The notes: generated from the letters alone by a model not told the origin. Shown: positions 13,979 through 27,457, numbered from the stretch's first letter. The stretch: 64,000 nucleotides of DNA from Petrolisthes cinctipes (GCA_033782935.1 JAWQEG010000283.1:496001-560000), one strand, 5' to 3'. Numbers and translations are program-made.

Positions 13979-16900
13979 TGTACATGCCTACTCCGTGTTA
14001 GAGTATTTTCAAAATACATGCCCAAAACATGCTGAAAATCGATATTTTAGATGTTCAAAGTCAATATGTGCATGTATCTTCTGTACCCGTTTATATCTCA
14101 AATTCAGGCTCAAAACACCCAAAAATTCGATATTTTGGGGTCCCAGAAGCAATTTGTACATGCCTACTCAGTGCTAGAATATTTTCAAAATATAGGCTCA
14201 AAACATGCTCAAAATCGATATTTTAGGTGCCCAAAAGTCGATATGTGCATGCATCTTCTGTACCCGTTTATATCTCAAATTCTGGCTCAAAACACCCGAA
14301 AATTCAATATTTTGGGGTCCCAGAAGCAATCTGTACATGCCTACTCAGTGCTAGAATATTTTCAAAATATAGGCTAAAAACATGCTAACAATCGATATTT
14401 TAGGTGCCAAAAAGTCGATATCTCAAATTCAGTCCCAAAACACCCGAAAACTCGATATTTAGGGGTCCCAGAAGGGATCTGTACATGCCTACTCCGTGTT
14501 AGAGTATTTTCAAAATACAGGCCAAAAACATACTGAAAATCGATCTTTTAGGTGCCCAAAAGTCGATATGTGCATGCATCTTCTGTACCCGTTTATATCT
14601 CAAATTCTGGCCCTAAACACCCGAAAATTCGATATTATTGGGTCCCAGAAGCGATCGGTACATGCCTACTTAGTGCTAGAATGTTTTCAAAATATAGGCT
14701 CAAAACATGCTCAAAATCGATATTTTAGGTTCCGAAAAGTCGATATGTGCATGCATCATCTGTACTCGTTTATATCTCAAATTCAGGCTCAAAACACCCG
14801 AAAATTCGATATTTTGGGGTCCCAGAAGCGATCTGTACATGCCTACTCAGTGCTAGAATGTTTTCAAAATATAGGCTCAAAACATGCTCAAAATCGATAT
14901 TTTAGGTGCCCAAAAGTCGATAGGTGCATGCATCTTCTGTACTCGTTTATATCTCAAATTCAGGCTTAAAACCCCCGAAAATTCGATATTTTGTGGTCCC
15001 AGAAGCGATCTGTACATGCCTACTCAGTGCTAGAATATTTTCAAAATATAGGCTAAAAACATGCTAAAAATCGATATTTTAGGTGTGTAAAGGCGATATC
15101 TCAAATTCAGGGCCAAAACACCCGAAAATTCGATATTATGGGGTCCCTGAAGCGATCTGTACATGCCTACTCCTTGTTAGAGTATTTACAAAATACATGC
15201 CCAAAACATGCTGAAAATCGATATTATAGATGGCCAAAGTCAATATGTGCATGTATCTTCTGTACCCGTTTATATCTTAAATTCAGGCTCAAAACACCCG
15301 AAAATTCAATATTTTGGGGTCCCAGAAGCAATCTGTACATGCGTACTCAGTGCTAGAATATTTTCAAAATATAGGCTAAAAACAGGCTAAAAATCGATAT
15401 TTTAGGTGCGTAAAGGCGATATCTCAAATTCAGGCCCAAAACACCCGAAAATTCGATATTATGGGGTCCTGGAAGCGATCTGTACATGCATTCTCCGTGT
15501 TAGAGTATTTTCAAAATACAGGCCAAAAACATACTGAAAATCGATCTTTTAGGTGCTCAAAAGTCGATATGTGCATGTATATTCTGTATCCGTTTATATC
15601 TCAAATTCTGGCCCTAAACACCCGAAAATTCGATATTTTGGGGTCCCAGAAGCGATCTGTACATGCCTACTCCGTGTTAGAGTATTTTCAAAATTCAGGC
15701 CCAAAACATGCTGAAAATCGATAATTTTGGTGTCCAAAGTCAATATGTGTATGCATCTTCTATACTCGTTTATATCTCAAATTCAGGGTCAAAACACCCG
15801 AAAATTCGATATTTTGGGGTCCCAGAAGCGATTTGTACATGCCTACTCAGTGCTAGAATGTTTTCAAAATATAGGCTCAAAACATGCTCAAAATCGATAT
15901 TTTAGGTGCCCAAAAGTCGATATGTGCATGCATTTTCTGTACCCGTTTATATCTCAAATTCTGGCTCAAAACACCCTAAATTCAATATTTTGGGGTTCCA
16001 GAAGCAATCTGCACATGCCTACTCAGTGCTAGAATATTTTCAAAATATATGCCCAAAACATGCTGAAAATCGATATTTTAGATGCCCAAAGTCAATATGT
16101 GCATGTATCTTCTGTACCCGTTTATATCTCAAATTCACTCTCAAAACACCCGAAAATTCAATATTTTGGGGTCCTAGAAGCAATTTGTACATGCCTACTC
16201 AGTGCTAGAATATTTTCAAAATATAGGCTAAAAACATGCTAAAAATCGATATTGTAGGTGCCAAAAAGTCGATATCTCAAATTAAGGCCCAAAACACCCG
16301 AAAATTCGATATTTAAGGGTCCTAGAAGCGATCTATACATGCCTACTCCGTGTTAGAGTATTTTCAAAATACAGGCCAAAAACATACTGAAAATCGATCT
16401 TTAGGTGCCCAAAAGTCGATATGTGCATGCATATTCTGTACCCGTTTATATCTCAAATTCTGGCCCTAAACAACCGAAAATTCGATATTATTGGGTCCCA
16501 GAAGCGATCGGTACATGCCTACTCAGTGCTAGAATATTTTCAAAATATAGGCTCAAAACATGCTCAAAATCGATATTTTAGGTTCCCAAAAGTCGATATG
16601 TGATTGCATCATCTGTACTCGTTTATATCTCAAATTCAGGCTCAAAACACCCGAAAATTCGATATTTTGGGGTCCCAGAAGCGATCTGTACATGCCTACT
16701 CAGTGCTAGAATGTTTTCAAAATATAGGCTCAAAACATGCTCAAAATCGATATTTTAGGTGCCCAAAGTCGATAGGTGCATGCATCTTCTGTACTCGTTT
16801 ATATCTCAAATTCAGGCTTAAAACACCCGAAAATTCGATATTTTGGGGTCCCAGAAGCGATCTGTACATGCCTACTCAGTGCTAGAATATTTTCAAAATG

Positions 16901-17009
16901 TAGGCTCAAAACATGCTAAAAATCGATATTTTAGGTGCGTAAATGCGATATCTCAAATTCAGGCCCAAAACACCCGAAAATTTGATATTATGGGGTCCCA
17001 GAAGCGATC
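13979..17009. repeat. 3,031-bp, 18-unit higher-order block, copy 1
   Basis: Unit starts are 13,979, 14,155, 14,332, 14,480, 14,657, 14,834, 15,011, 15,158, 15,334, 15,481, 15,658, 15,834, 16,010, 16,186, 16,334, 16,510, 16,687 and 16,863. Lengths are 176, 177, 148, 177, 177, 177, 147, 176, 147, 177, 176, 176, 176, 148, 176, 177, 176 and 147, which sum to 3,031. The block is followed immediately by a second copy. Reading both, I found two substitutions: A at 15,226 versus T at 18,257, and T at 15,636 versus A at 18,667. No length difference was seen. Confidence 0.95.
15011..15157. repeat. Short-unit sublineage (147 bp) with gtgygtaaaggcgatatc
   Basis: This unit has the same 29-bp deletion junction as other short units. 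In place of gtgccaaaaagtcgatatc it reads gtgtgtaaaggcgatatc here, and usually gtgcgtaaaggcgatatc elsewhere, which is one base shorter. It is often followed by gatattatgggg. Examples start at 15,334, 16,863, 28,780, 41,208, 49,310 and 52,022; a possible early form (gtgcgtaaaaacgatatc) lies near 2,581. It therefore looks derived from the 148-bp class. Confidence 0.85.
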
Positions 17010-20000
17010 TGTACATGCCTACTCCGTGTTAGAGTATTTTCAAAATACATGCCCAAAACATGCTGAAAATCGATATTTTAGATGTTCAAAGTCAATATGT
17101 GCATGTATCTTCTGTACCCGTTTATATCTCAAATTCAGGCTCAAAACACCCAAAAATTCGATATTTTGGGGTCCCAGAAGCAATTTGTACATGCCTACTC
17201 AGTGCTAGAATATTTTCAAAATATAGGCTCAAAACATGCTCAAAATCGATATTTTAGGTGCCCAAAAGTCGATATGTGCATGCATCTTCTGTACCCGTTT
17301 ATATCTCAAATTCTGGCTCAAAACACCCGAAAATTCAATATTTTGGGGTCCCAGAAGCAATCTGTACATGCCTACTCAGTGCTAGAATATTTTCAAAATA
17401 TAGGCTAAAAACATGCTAACAATCGATATTTTAGGTGCCAAAAAGTCGATATCTCAAATTCAGTCCCAAAACACCCGAAAACTCGATATTTAGGGGTCCC
17501 AGAAGGGATCTGTACATGCCTACTCCGTGTTAGAGTATTTTCAAAATACAGGCCAAAAACATACTGAAAATCGATCTTTTAGGTGCCCAAAAGTCGATAT
17601 GTGCATGCATCTTCTGTACCCGTTTATATCTCAAATTCTGGCCCTAAACACCCGAAAATTCGATATTATTGGGTCCCAGAAGCGATCGGTACATGCCTAC
17701 TTAGTGCTAGAATGTTTTCAAAATATAGGCTCAAAACATGCTCAAAATCGATATTTTAGGTTCCGAAAAGTCGATATGTGCATGCATCATCTGTACTCGT
17801 TTATATCTCAAATTCAGGCTCAAAACACCCGAAAATTCGATATTTTGGGGTCCCAGAAGCGATCTGTACATGCCTACTCAGTGCTAGAATGTTTTCAAAA
17901 TATAGGCTCAAAACATGCTCAAAATCGATATTTTAGGTGCCCAAAAGTCGATAGGTGCATGCATCTTCTGTACTCGTTTATATCTCAAATTCAGGCTTAA
18001 AACCCCCGAAAATTCGATATTTTGTGGTCCCAGAAGCGATCTGTACATGCCTACTCAGTGCTAGAATATTTTCAAAATATAGGCTAAAAACATGCTAAAA
18101 ATCGATATTTTAGGTGTGTAAAGGCGATATCTCAAATTCAGGGCCAAAACACCCGAAAATTCGATATTATGGGGTCCCTGAAGCGATCTGTACATGCCTA
18201 CTCCTTGTTAGAGTATTTACAAAATACATGCCCAAAACATGCTGAAAATCGATATTTTAGATGGCCAAAGTCAATATGTGCATGTATCTTCTGTACCCGT
18301 TTATATCTTAAATTCAGGCTCAAAACACCCGAAAATTCAATATTTTGGGGTCCCAGAAGCAATCTGTACATGCGTACTCAGTGCTAGAATATTTTCAAAA
18401 TATAGGCTAAAAACAGGCTAAAAATCGATATTTTAGGTGCGTAAAGGCGATATCTCAAATTCAGGCCCAAAACACCCGAAAATTCGATATTATGGGGTCC
18501 TGGAAGCGATCTGTACATGCATTCTCCGTGTTAGAGTATTTTCAAAATACAGGCCAAAAACATACTGAAAATCGATCTTTTAGGTGCTCAAAAGTCGATA
18601 TGTGCATGTATATTCTGTATCCGTTTATATCTCAAATTCTGGCCCTAAACACCCGAAAATTCGATAATTTGGGGTCCCAGAAGCGATCTGTACATGCCTA
18701 CTCCGTGTTAGAGTATTTTCAAAATTCAGGCCCAAAACATGCTGAAAATCGATAATTTTGGTGTCCAAAGTCAATATGTGTATGCATCTTCTATACTCGT
18801 TTATATCTCAAATTCAGGGTCAAAACACCCGAAAATTCGATATTTTGGGGTCCCAGAAGCGATTTGTACATGCCTACTCAGTGCTAGAATGTTTTCAAAA
18901 TATAGGCTCAAAACATGCTCAAAATCGATATTTTAGGTGCCCAAAAGTCGATATGTGCATGCATTTTCTGTACCCGTTTATATCTCAAATTCTGGCTCAA
19001 AACACCCTAAATTCAATATTTTGGGGTTCCAGAAGCAATCTGCACATGCCTACTCAGTGCTAGAATATTTTCAAAATATATGCCCAAAACATGCTGAAAA
19101 TCGATATTTTAGATGCCCAAAGTCAATATGTGCATGTATCTTCTGTACCCGTTTATATCTCAAATTCACTCTCAAAACACCCGAAAATTCAATATTTTGG
19201 GGTCCTAGAAGCAATTTGTACATGCCTACTCAGTGCTAGAATATTTTCAAAATATAGGCTAAAAACATGCTAAAAATCGATATTGTAGGTGCCAAAAAGT
19301 CGATATCTCAAATTAAGGCCCAAAACACCCGAAAATTCGATATTTAAGGGTCCTAGAAGCGATCTATACATGCCTACTCCGTGTTAGAGTATTTTCAAAA
19401 TACAGGCCAAAAACATACTGAAAATCGATCTTTAGGTGCCCAAAAGTCGATATGTGCATGCATATTCTGTACCCGTTTATATCTCAAATTCTGGCCCTAA
19501 ACAACCGAAAATTCGATATTATTGGGTCCCAGAAGCGATCGGTACATGCCTACTCAGTGCTAGAATATTTTCAAAATATAGGCTCAAAACATGCTCAAAA
19601 TCGATATTTTAGGTTCCCAAAAGTCGATATGTGATTGCATCATCTGTACTCGTTTATATCTCAAATTCAGGCTCAAAACACCCGAAAATTCGATATTTTG
19701 GGGTCCCAGAAGCGATCTGTACATGCCTACTCAGTGCTAGAATGTTTTCAAAATATAGGCTCAAAACATGCTCAAAATCGATATTTTAGGTGCCCAAAGT
19801 CGATAGGTGCATGCATCTTCTGTACTCGTTTATATCTCAAATTCAGGCTTAAAACACCCGAAAATTCGATATTTTGGGGTCCCAGAAGCGATCTGTACAT
19901 GCCTACTCAGTGCTAGAATATTTTCAAAATGTAGGCTCAAAACATGCTAAAAATCGATATTTTAGGTGCGTAAATGCGATATCTCAAATTCAGGCCCAAA

Positions 20001-20040
20001 ACACCCGAAAATTTGATATTATGGGGTCCCAGAAGCGATC
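17010..20040. repeat. 3,031-bp, 18-unit higher-order block, copy 2
   Basis: Tandem repeat of 13,979-17,009 at +3,031. Identity continues a few bases past the end, to about 20,052, after which the sequence changes (tattccgtg, then gagtatttacaaaatac). On the left, copy 1 is preceded by gatattttgggg while copy 2 is preceded by gatattatgggg. The exchange that made the duplication therefore lies somewhere in 16,990-17,022. The very high identity implies a recent event or, alternatively, an assembly duplication. Confidence 0.95.
17363..17510. repeat. Representative short unit (148 bp, 29-bp deletion)
   Basis: Compared with a full unit, gtcgatat is followed directly by ctcaaattc, so the 29 bp that normally lie between two ATAT words are missing (177 - 29 = 148). 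Short units carry linked variants: cagtgctagaatatt, aggctaaaaacatgctaaaa, gtgccaaaaagtcgatatc and usually gatatttagggg. This linkage suggests one ancestral deletion that later spread. They occur throughout the window, for example at 179-326, 503-650, 2007-2153, 14,332-14,479 and 27,310-27,457. Because 29 is not a multiple of three, each short unit breaks the fortuitous reading frame. Confidence 0.93.
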
Positions 20041-23000
20041 TGTACATGCCTATTCCGTGTTAGAGTATTTACAAAATACAGGCCCAAAACATGCTCAAAA
20101 TCGATGTTTTAGGTGCCCAAAAGTCGATATGTGCATGCATCTTCTGTACCCGTTTATATCTCAAATTCTGGCCCTAAACACCCGAAAATTCGATATTTAG
20201 GGATCCCAGAAGCGATCTGTACATGCCTACTCCGTGTTAGAGTATTTTCAAAATACAGGCCAAAAACATACAGAAAATCGATATTTTAGGTGCCCAAAAG
20301 TCGATATGTGCATGCATCTTCTGTACCCGTTTATATCTCAAATTCAGGCTCAAAACACCCGAAAATTCAATATTTTGGGGTCCCAGAAGCAATCTGTACA
20401 TGCCTACTCAGTGCTAGAATATTTTCAAAATATAGGCTAAAAACATGCTAAAAATCGATATTTTTGGTGCCAAAAAGTCGATATCTCAAATTAAGTCCCA
20501 AAACACCCGAAAATTCGATATTTTTGGGTCCCAGAAGCGATCTGTACATGCCTACTCAGTGCTAGAATGTTTTCAAAATATAAGCTCAAAACATGCTCAA
20601 AATCGATATTTTAGGTGCCCAAAAGTCGATATGTGCATGCATCTTCTGTACCCGTTTATATCTCAAATTCAGGCTCAAAACACCCGAAAATTCAATATTT
20701 TGGGGTCCCAGAAGCAATCTGTACATGCCTACTCAGTGCTAGAATATTTTCAAAATATAGGCTAAAAACATGCTAAAAATCGATATTTTAGGTGCCAAAA
20801 AGTCGATATCTCAAATTCAGTCCCAAAACACCCGAAAACTCGATATTGAGGTGTCCCAGAAGGGATCTGTACATGCCTACTCCGTGTTAGAGTATTTTCA
20901 AAATACAGGCCAAAAACATACTAAAAATCGATCTTTTACGTGCCCAAAAGTCGATATGTGCATGCATCTTCAGTACCCGATTATATCTCAAATTCAGGCT
21001 CAAAACACCCGAAAATTCGATATTTTGGAGTCCCAGAAGCGATCTGTACATGCCTACTCCGTGTTAGAGTATTTTCAAAATACATGCCCAAAACATGCTG
21101 AAATTCGATATTTTAGATGCCCAAAGACAATATGTGAATGCATCTTCAGTACCCGTTTATATCTCAAATTCAGGCTCAAAACACCCGAAAATTCAATATT
21201 TTGGGGTCCCAGAAGCAATCTGTACATGCCTACTCAGTGCAAGAATATTATCAAAATATAGGCAAAAAACATGCTAAAAATCGATATTTTAGGTGCCAAA
21301 AAGTCGATATCTCAAATTCAGTCCCAAAATACCCGAAAATTCGATATTTAGGGGTCCCAGAAGGGATCTGTACATTCCTACTCCGTGTTAAAGTATTTTC
21401 AAAATACAGGCCAAAAACATACTGAAAATCGATCTTGTAGGTGCCCAAAAGTCGATATGTGCATGCATCTTCTGTACCCGTTTATATCTCAAATTCTGGC
21501 CCTAAACACCCGAAAAATCGATATTTTTGGGTCCCAGAAGCGATCTGTACATGCCTACTCAGTGCTAGAATATTTTCAAAATATAGGCTCAAAACATGCT
21601 AAAAATCGATATTTTAGGTGCATAAAGGCGATATCTCAAATTCAGGCCCAAAACACCCGAAAATTCGATATTATGGGGTCCCAGAAGCGATCTGTACATG
21701 CCTACTCAGTGCTAGAATATTTTCAAAATATAGGCTATAAACATGCTAAAATTCGATATTTTAGGTTCCAAAAAGTCGATATCTCAAATTCAGTCCCAAA
21801 ACACCCGAAACTTCGATATTTAGGGGTCCCAGAAGCGATCTGTACATGCCTACTCTGTGTTAGAGTATTTTCAAAATACAGGCCAAAAACATGCTGAAAA
21901 TCGATCTTTTAGGTGCCCAAAAGTCGATATGTGCATGCATCTTCTGTACCCGTTTATATCTCAAATTCAGGCTCAAAACACCCGAAAAATCAATATTTTG
22001 GGGTCCCAGAAGCAATCTGTACATGCCTACTCCGTGTTAGAGTATTTTCAAAATACATGCCCAAAACATGCTGAAAATCGATATTTTAGATGCCCAAAGT
22101 CAATATGCATGTATCTTCTGTACCCGTTTATATCTCAAATTCAGGCTCAAAATACCTGAAAAATCAATATTTTGGGGTCCCAGAAGCAATCTGTACATGC
22201 CTACTCAGTGCTAGAATATTTTCAAAATATAGGCTAAAAACAGGCTAAAAATCGATATTTTAGGTGCCAAAAAGTCGATATCTCAAATTCAGTCCCAAAA
22301 CACCCGAAAACTCGATATTTAGGGGTCCCAGAAGGGATCTGTACATGCCTACTCTGTGTTAGAGTATTTTCAATAAACAGGCCAAAAACATACTGAAAAT
22401 CGATCTTTTAGGTGCCCAAAAGTCGATATGTGCATGCATCTTCAGTACCCGTTTATATCTCAAATTCAGGCTCAAAACACCCGAAAATTCGATATTTTGG
22501 GGTCCCAGAAGCGATCTGTACATGCCTACTCCGTGTTAGAGTATTTTCAAAATACATGCCAAAACATGCTGAAAATCGATATTGTAGATGCCCAAAGTCA
22601 ATATGTGCATGTATCTTTTGTGCCCGTGTATATCTCAAATTCAGGGTCAAAACACCCGAAAATTCGATATTTTGGGGTCCCAGAAGCGATTTGTACATGC
22701 CTACTCAGTGCTAGAATGTTTTCAAAAAATAGGCTCAAAACATGCTCAAAATCGATATTTTAGGTGCCCAAAAGTCGATATGTGCATGCATCTTCTGTAC
22801 CCGTTTATATCTCAAATTCTGGCTCAAAACACCCGAAAATTCAATATTTTGGGGTCCCAGAAGCAATCTGTACATGCCTACTCAGTGCTAGAATATTTTC
22901 AAAATATAGGCTAAAAACATGCTAAAAATCGATATTTTAGGTGCCAAAAAGTCGATATCTCAAATTCAGTCCCAAAACACCCGAAAACTCGATATTTAGG

Positions 23001-25696
23001 TGTCCCAGAAGGGATCTGTACATGCCTACTCAGTGCTAGAATGTTTTCAAAATATAAGCTCAAAACATGCTCAAAATCGATATTTTAGGTGCCCAAAAGT
23101 CGATATGTGCATGCATCTTCTGTACCCGTTTATATCTCAAATTCAGGCTCAAAACACTCGAAAATTCAATATTTTGTGGACCCAGAAGCAATCTGTACAT
23201 GCCTACTCAGTGCAAGAATAATATCAAAATATAGGCTAAAAACAGGCTAAAAATCGATATTTTAGGTGCCAAAAAGTCGATATCTCAAATTCAATCCCAA
23301 AACACCCGAAAACTCGATATTTAGGTATCCCAGAAGGGATCTGTACATGCCTACTCCGTGTTAGAGTATTTTCTTACTACAGGCCAAAAACATACTAAAA
23401 ATCGATCTTTTAGGTGCCCAAAAGTCGATATGTGCATGAATCTTCAGTACCCGTTTATATCTCAAATTCAGGCTCAAAACACCCGAAAATTCGATATTTT
23501 GGAGTCCCAGAAGCGATCTGTACATGCCTACTCCGTGTTAGAGTATTTTCAAAATACATGACCAAAACATGCTAAAAATCGATATTTTAGATGCCCAAAG
23601 TCAATATGTGCATGTATCTTCTGTACCCGTTTATATCTCAAATTTTGGCCCTAAACACCCGAAAATTCAATATTTTGGGGTCCCAGAAACAATCTGTACA
23701 TGCCTACTCAGTGCTAGAATGTTTTCAAAATATAGGCTAAAAACATGCTAAAAATCGATATTTTAGGTGCCAAAAAGTCGATATCTCAAATTAAGGCCCA
23801 AAACACCCGAAAATTCGATATTTTGGGGTCCCAGAAGCGATCTGTACATGCCTACTCCGTGTTAGAGTATTTTCAAAATACAGGCCCAAAACATGCTCAA
23901 AATCGATGTTTTAGGTGCCATAAAGTCGATATGTGCATGCATCTTCAGTACCCGTTTATACCTCAAATTCAGGCTCAAAACACCAAAAAATTCGATATTT
24001 TGGGGTCCCAGAAGCGATCTGTACATGCCTACTCCGTGTTAGAGTATTTTCAAAATACATGCCCAAAACATGCTGAAAATCGATATTTTAGATGCCCAAA
24101 GTCAATATGCATGTATCTTCTGTACCCGTTTATATCTCAAATTCAGGCTTAAAATACCCGAAAATTTAATATTTTGGGGTCCCAGAAGCAATCTGTACAT
24201 GCCTACTCAGTGCTAGAATATTTTCAAAATATAGGCTAAAAACAGGCTAAAAATCGATATTTTAGGTGCCAAAAAGTCGATATCTCAAAATCAGTCCCAA
24301 AACACCCGAAAACTCGATATTTAGGGGTCCCAGAAGGGATCTGTACCTGCCTAATCTGTGTTAGAGTATTTTCAAAATACAGGCCCAAAACATGCTCAAA
24401 ATCGATGTTTTAGGTGCCAAAAAGTCGATATGTGCATGCATTTTCAGCACCCGTTTATATCTCAAATTCAGGCTCAAAGCACCCGAAATTTCGATATTTT
24501 GGGGTCCCAGAAGCGATCTTTACATATCTACTCCGTGTTAGAGTATTTTCAAAATACATGCCCAAAACATGCTGAAAATCGATAATTTTGGTGCCCAAAG
24601 TCAATATGTGTATGCATCTTCTATACTCGTTTATATCTCAAATTCAGGGTCAAAACACCCGAAAATTCGATATTTTGGGGTCCCAGAAGCGATTTGTACA
24701 TGCCTACTCAGTGCTAGAATGTTTTCAAAATATAGGCTCAAAACATGATCAAAACTGATATTTTAGTTGCCCAAAAGTCGATATGTGCATGCATCTTCTG
24801 TACCCGTTTATATCTCAAATTCTGGCTGAAAACACCCGAAAATTCAATATTTAGGGGTCCCAGAAGGGATCTGTACATGCCTACTCCGTGTTAGAGTATT
24901 TTCAAAATACAGGCCAAAAACATACTGAAAATCGATGTTTTAGGTGCCCAAAAGTCGATATGTGCATGCATCTTCTGTCCCCGTTTATATCTCAAATTCT
25001 GGCCCTAAACACCCGAAAATTCGATATTTTGGGGTCCCAGAAGCGATCTGTACATGCCTACTCAGTGCTAGAATGTTTTCAAAATATAGGCACAAAACAT
25101 GTTCAAAATCGATATTTTAGGTGCCCAAAAGTCGATATGTGCATGCATCTTCTGTACTCGTTTATATCTCAAATTCAGGCTCAAAACACACGAAATTTCG
25201 ATATTTTGGGGTCCCAGAAGCAATCTGTACATGCATACTGAGTGCTAGAATATTTTCAAAATATAGGCTCAAAACATGCTAAAAATCGATATTTTAGGTG
25301 CGTAAAGGCGATATCTCAAATTCAGGCCCAAAACACCCGAAAATTCGATATTATGGGGTCCCAGAAGCGATCTGTACGTGCCTACTCCGTGTTAGAGTAT
25401 TTACAAAATACAGGCCCAAAACATGCTCAAAATCGTTGTTTTAGGTGCCAAAAGTCGATATGTGCATGTATCTTCTGTACCCGTTTATATCTCAAATTCA
25501 GGCTCAAAACACCCGAAAATTCAATATTTTGGGGTCCCAGAAGCAATCTGTACATGCCTACTCAGTGCTAGAATATTTTCAAAATATAGGCTAAAAACAT
25601 GCTAAAAATCGATCTTTTAGGTGCCAAAAAGTCGATATCTCAAATTCAGTCCCAAAACACCCGAAAATTCGATATTTAGGGGTCCCAGAAGCGATC
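20041..25696. repeat. Mixed satellite between the 3,031-bp pair and the 969-bp domain
   Basis: Long and short units continue without interruption. Related segments recur locally but not as clean tandem blocks: units with agatgcccaaagtcaatatgc lacking the usual gtg occur near 22,090 and 24,100, and tcgataattttggtgccc occurs near 24,580. Private changes include tattttcttactacagg near 23,370 in place of the dyad and aacatgatcaaaactgat near 24,744. No gene, insert or RNA is visible. Confidence 0.85.
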
Positions 25697-26488
25697 TGTA
25701 CATGCCTACTCAGTGTTAGAGTATTTTCAAAATACAGGCCAAAAACATACTGAAAATCGATCTTTTAGGTGCCCAAAAGTCGATATGTGCATGCATCTTC
25801 TGTACCCGTTTATATCTCAATACTCCGTGTTAGAGTATTTACAAAATACAGGCCCAAAACATGCTCAAAATCGATGTTTTAGGTGCCAAAAAGTCGATAT
25901 GTGCATGCATCTTCAGCACCCGTTTAAATCTCAAATACAGGCTCAAAGCACCCGAAATTTCGATATTTTGGGGTCCCAGAAGCGATCTGTACATACCTAC
26001 TCCGTGTTAGAGTATTTTCAAAATACATGCCCAAAACATGCTGAAAATCGATAATTTTGGTGCCCAAAGTCAATATGTGTATGCATCTTCTATACTCGTT
26101 TATATCTCAAATTCAGGGTCAAAACACCCGAAAATTCGATATTTTGGGGTCCCAGAAGCGATTTGTACATGCCTACTCAGTGCTAGAATGTTTTCAAAAT
26201 ATAGGCTCAAAACATGATCAAAATTGATATTTTAGTTGCCCAAAAGTCGATATGTGCATGCATCTTCTATACCCGTTTATATCTCAAATTCTGGCTCAAA
26301 ACACCCGAAAATTCAATATTTTGGGGTCCCAGAAGCAATCGGTACATGCCTACTCAGTGCTAGAATATTTTCAAAATATAGGCTAAAAACATGCTAAAAA
26401 TCGATATTTTATGTGCCAAAAAGTCGATATCTCAAATTCAATCCCAAAACAAACGAAAACTCGATATTTAGGGGTCCCAGAAGGGATC
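25697..26488. repeat. Five-unit core block (792 bp) of the 969-bp higher-order repeat
   Basis: Unit lengths are 114, 177, 176, 177 and 148. This is the 969-bp block without its first 177-bp unit. Markers are the ctcaatactccg deletion junction at 25,820, cagcacccgttt, ctcaaagcacccgaaatttc, tcgataattttggtgccc and aaacatgatcaaaattgat. The same five-unit core recurs from 26,666, 27,635, 30,448 and 32,242. Confidence 0.9.
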
Positions 26489-27457
26489 TGTACATGCCTA
26501 CTCCGTGTTAGAGTATTTTCAAAATACAGGCCAAAAACATACTGAAAATCGATGTTTTAGGTGCCCAAAAGTCGATATGTGCATGCATCTTCAGTACCCG
26601 TTTATATCTCAAATTCAGGCTCAAAACACCCGAAAATTCGATATTTTGGGGTCCCAGAAGCGATCTGTACATGCCTACTCCGTGTTAGAGTATTTTCAAA
26701 ATACATGCCCAAAACATGCTGAAAATCGATATTTTAGATGCCCAAAAGTCGATATGTGCATGCATCTTCTGTACCCGTTTATATCTCAATACTCCGTGTT
26801 AGAGTATTTACAAAATACAGGCCCAAAACATGCTCAAAATCGATGTTTTAGGTGCCAAAAAGTCGATATGTGCATGCATCTTCAGCACCCGTTTATATCT
26901 CAAATTCAGGCTCAAAGCACCCGAAATTTCGATATTTTGGGGTCCCAGAAGCGATCTGTACATACCTACTCCGTGTTAGAGTATTTTCAAAACACATGCC
27001 CAAAACATGCTGAAAATCGATAATTTTGGTGCCCAAAGTCAATATGTGTATGCATCTTCTATACTCGTTTATATCTCAAATTCAGGGTCAAAACACCCGA
27101 AAATTCGATATTTTGGGGTCCCAGAAGCGATTTGTACATGCCTACTCAGTGCTAGAATGTTTTCAAAATATAGGCTCAAAACATGTTCAAAATTGATATT
27201 TTAGTTGCCCAAAAGTCGATATGTGCATGCATCTTCTGTACCCGTTTATATCTCAAATTCTGGCTCAAAACACCCGAAAATTCAATATTTTGGGGTCCCA
27301 GAAGCAATCGGTACATGCCTACTCAGTGCTAGAATATTTTCAAAATATAGGCTAAAAACATGCTAAAAATCGATATTTTAGGTGCCAAAAAGTCGATATC
27401 TCAAATTCAATCCCAAAACAAACGAAAACTCGATATTTAGGGGTCCCAGAAGGGATC
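26489..27457. repeat. 969-bp six-unit higher-order repeat, copy 1
   Basis: Unit starts are 26,489, 26,666, 26,780 (phase-equivalent), 26,957, 27,133 and 27,310; lengths 177, 114, 177, 176, 177 and 148 sum to 969. It is followed directly by a second copy. Differences seen include caaaacacatgccc here against caaaatacatgccc in copy 2. Confidence 0.94.
26666..26779. repeat. Representative 114-bp unit (63-bp deletion)
   Basis: The unit reads normally to tatatctcaa and then jumps to tactccgtgttag of the next unit, losing 63 bp. Little or no microhomology is visible at the breakpoint. Nine such junctions occur, at about 25,820, 26,789, 27,758, 29,226, 29,665, 29,955, 30,571, 32,365 and 33,836, and I found none outside about 25.7-33.9 kb. 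The unit after the junction carries gagtatttacaaaatacagg in place of the usual gagtattttcaaaatac, so all nine share a linked marker and probably one origin. The loss is 21 codons, so frames stay open across it. Confidence 0.92.

Noticed and set aside
13979..20040. The 3,031-bp pair as long terminal repeats of one element
   Set aside because: The copies are directly adjacent with no internal region and consist only of satellite units.
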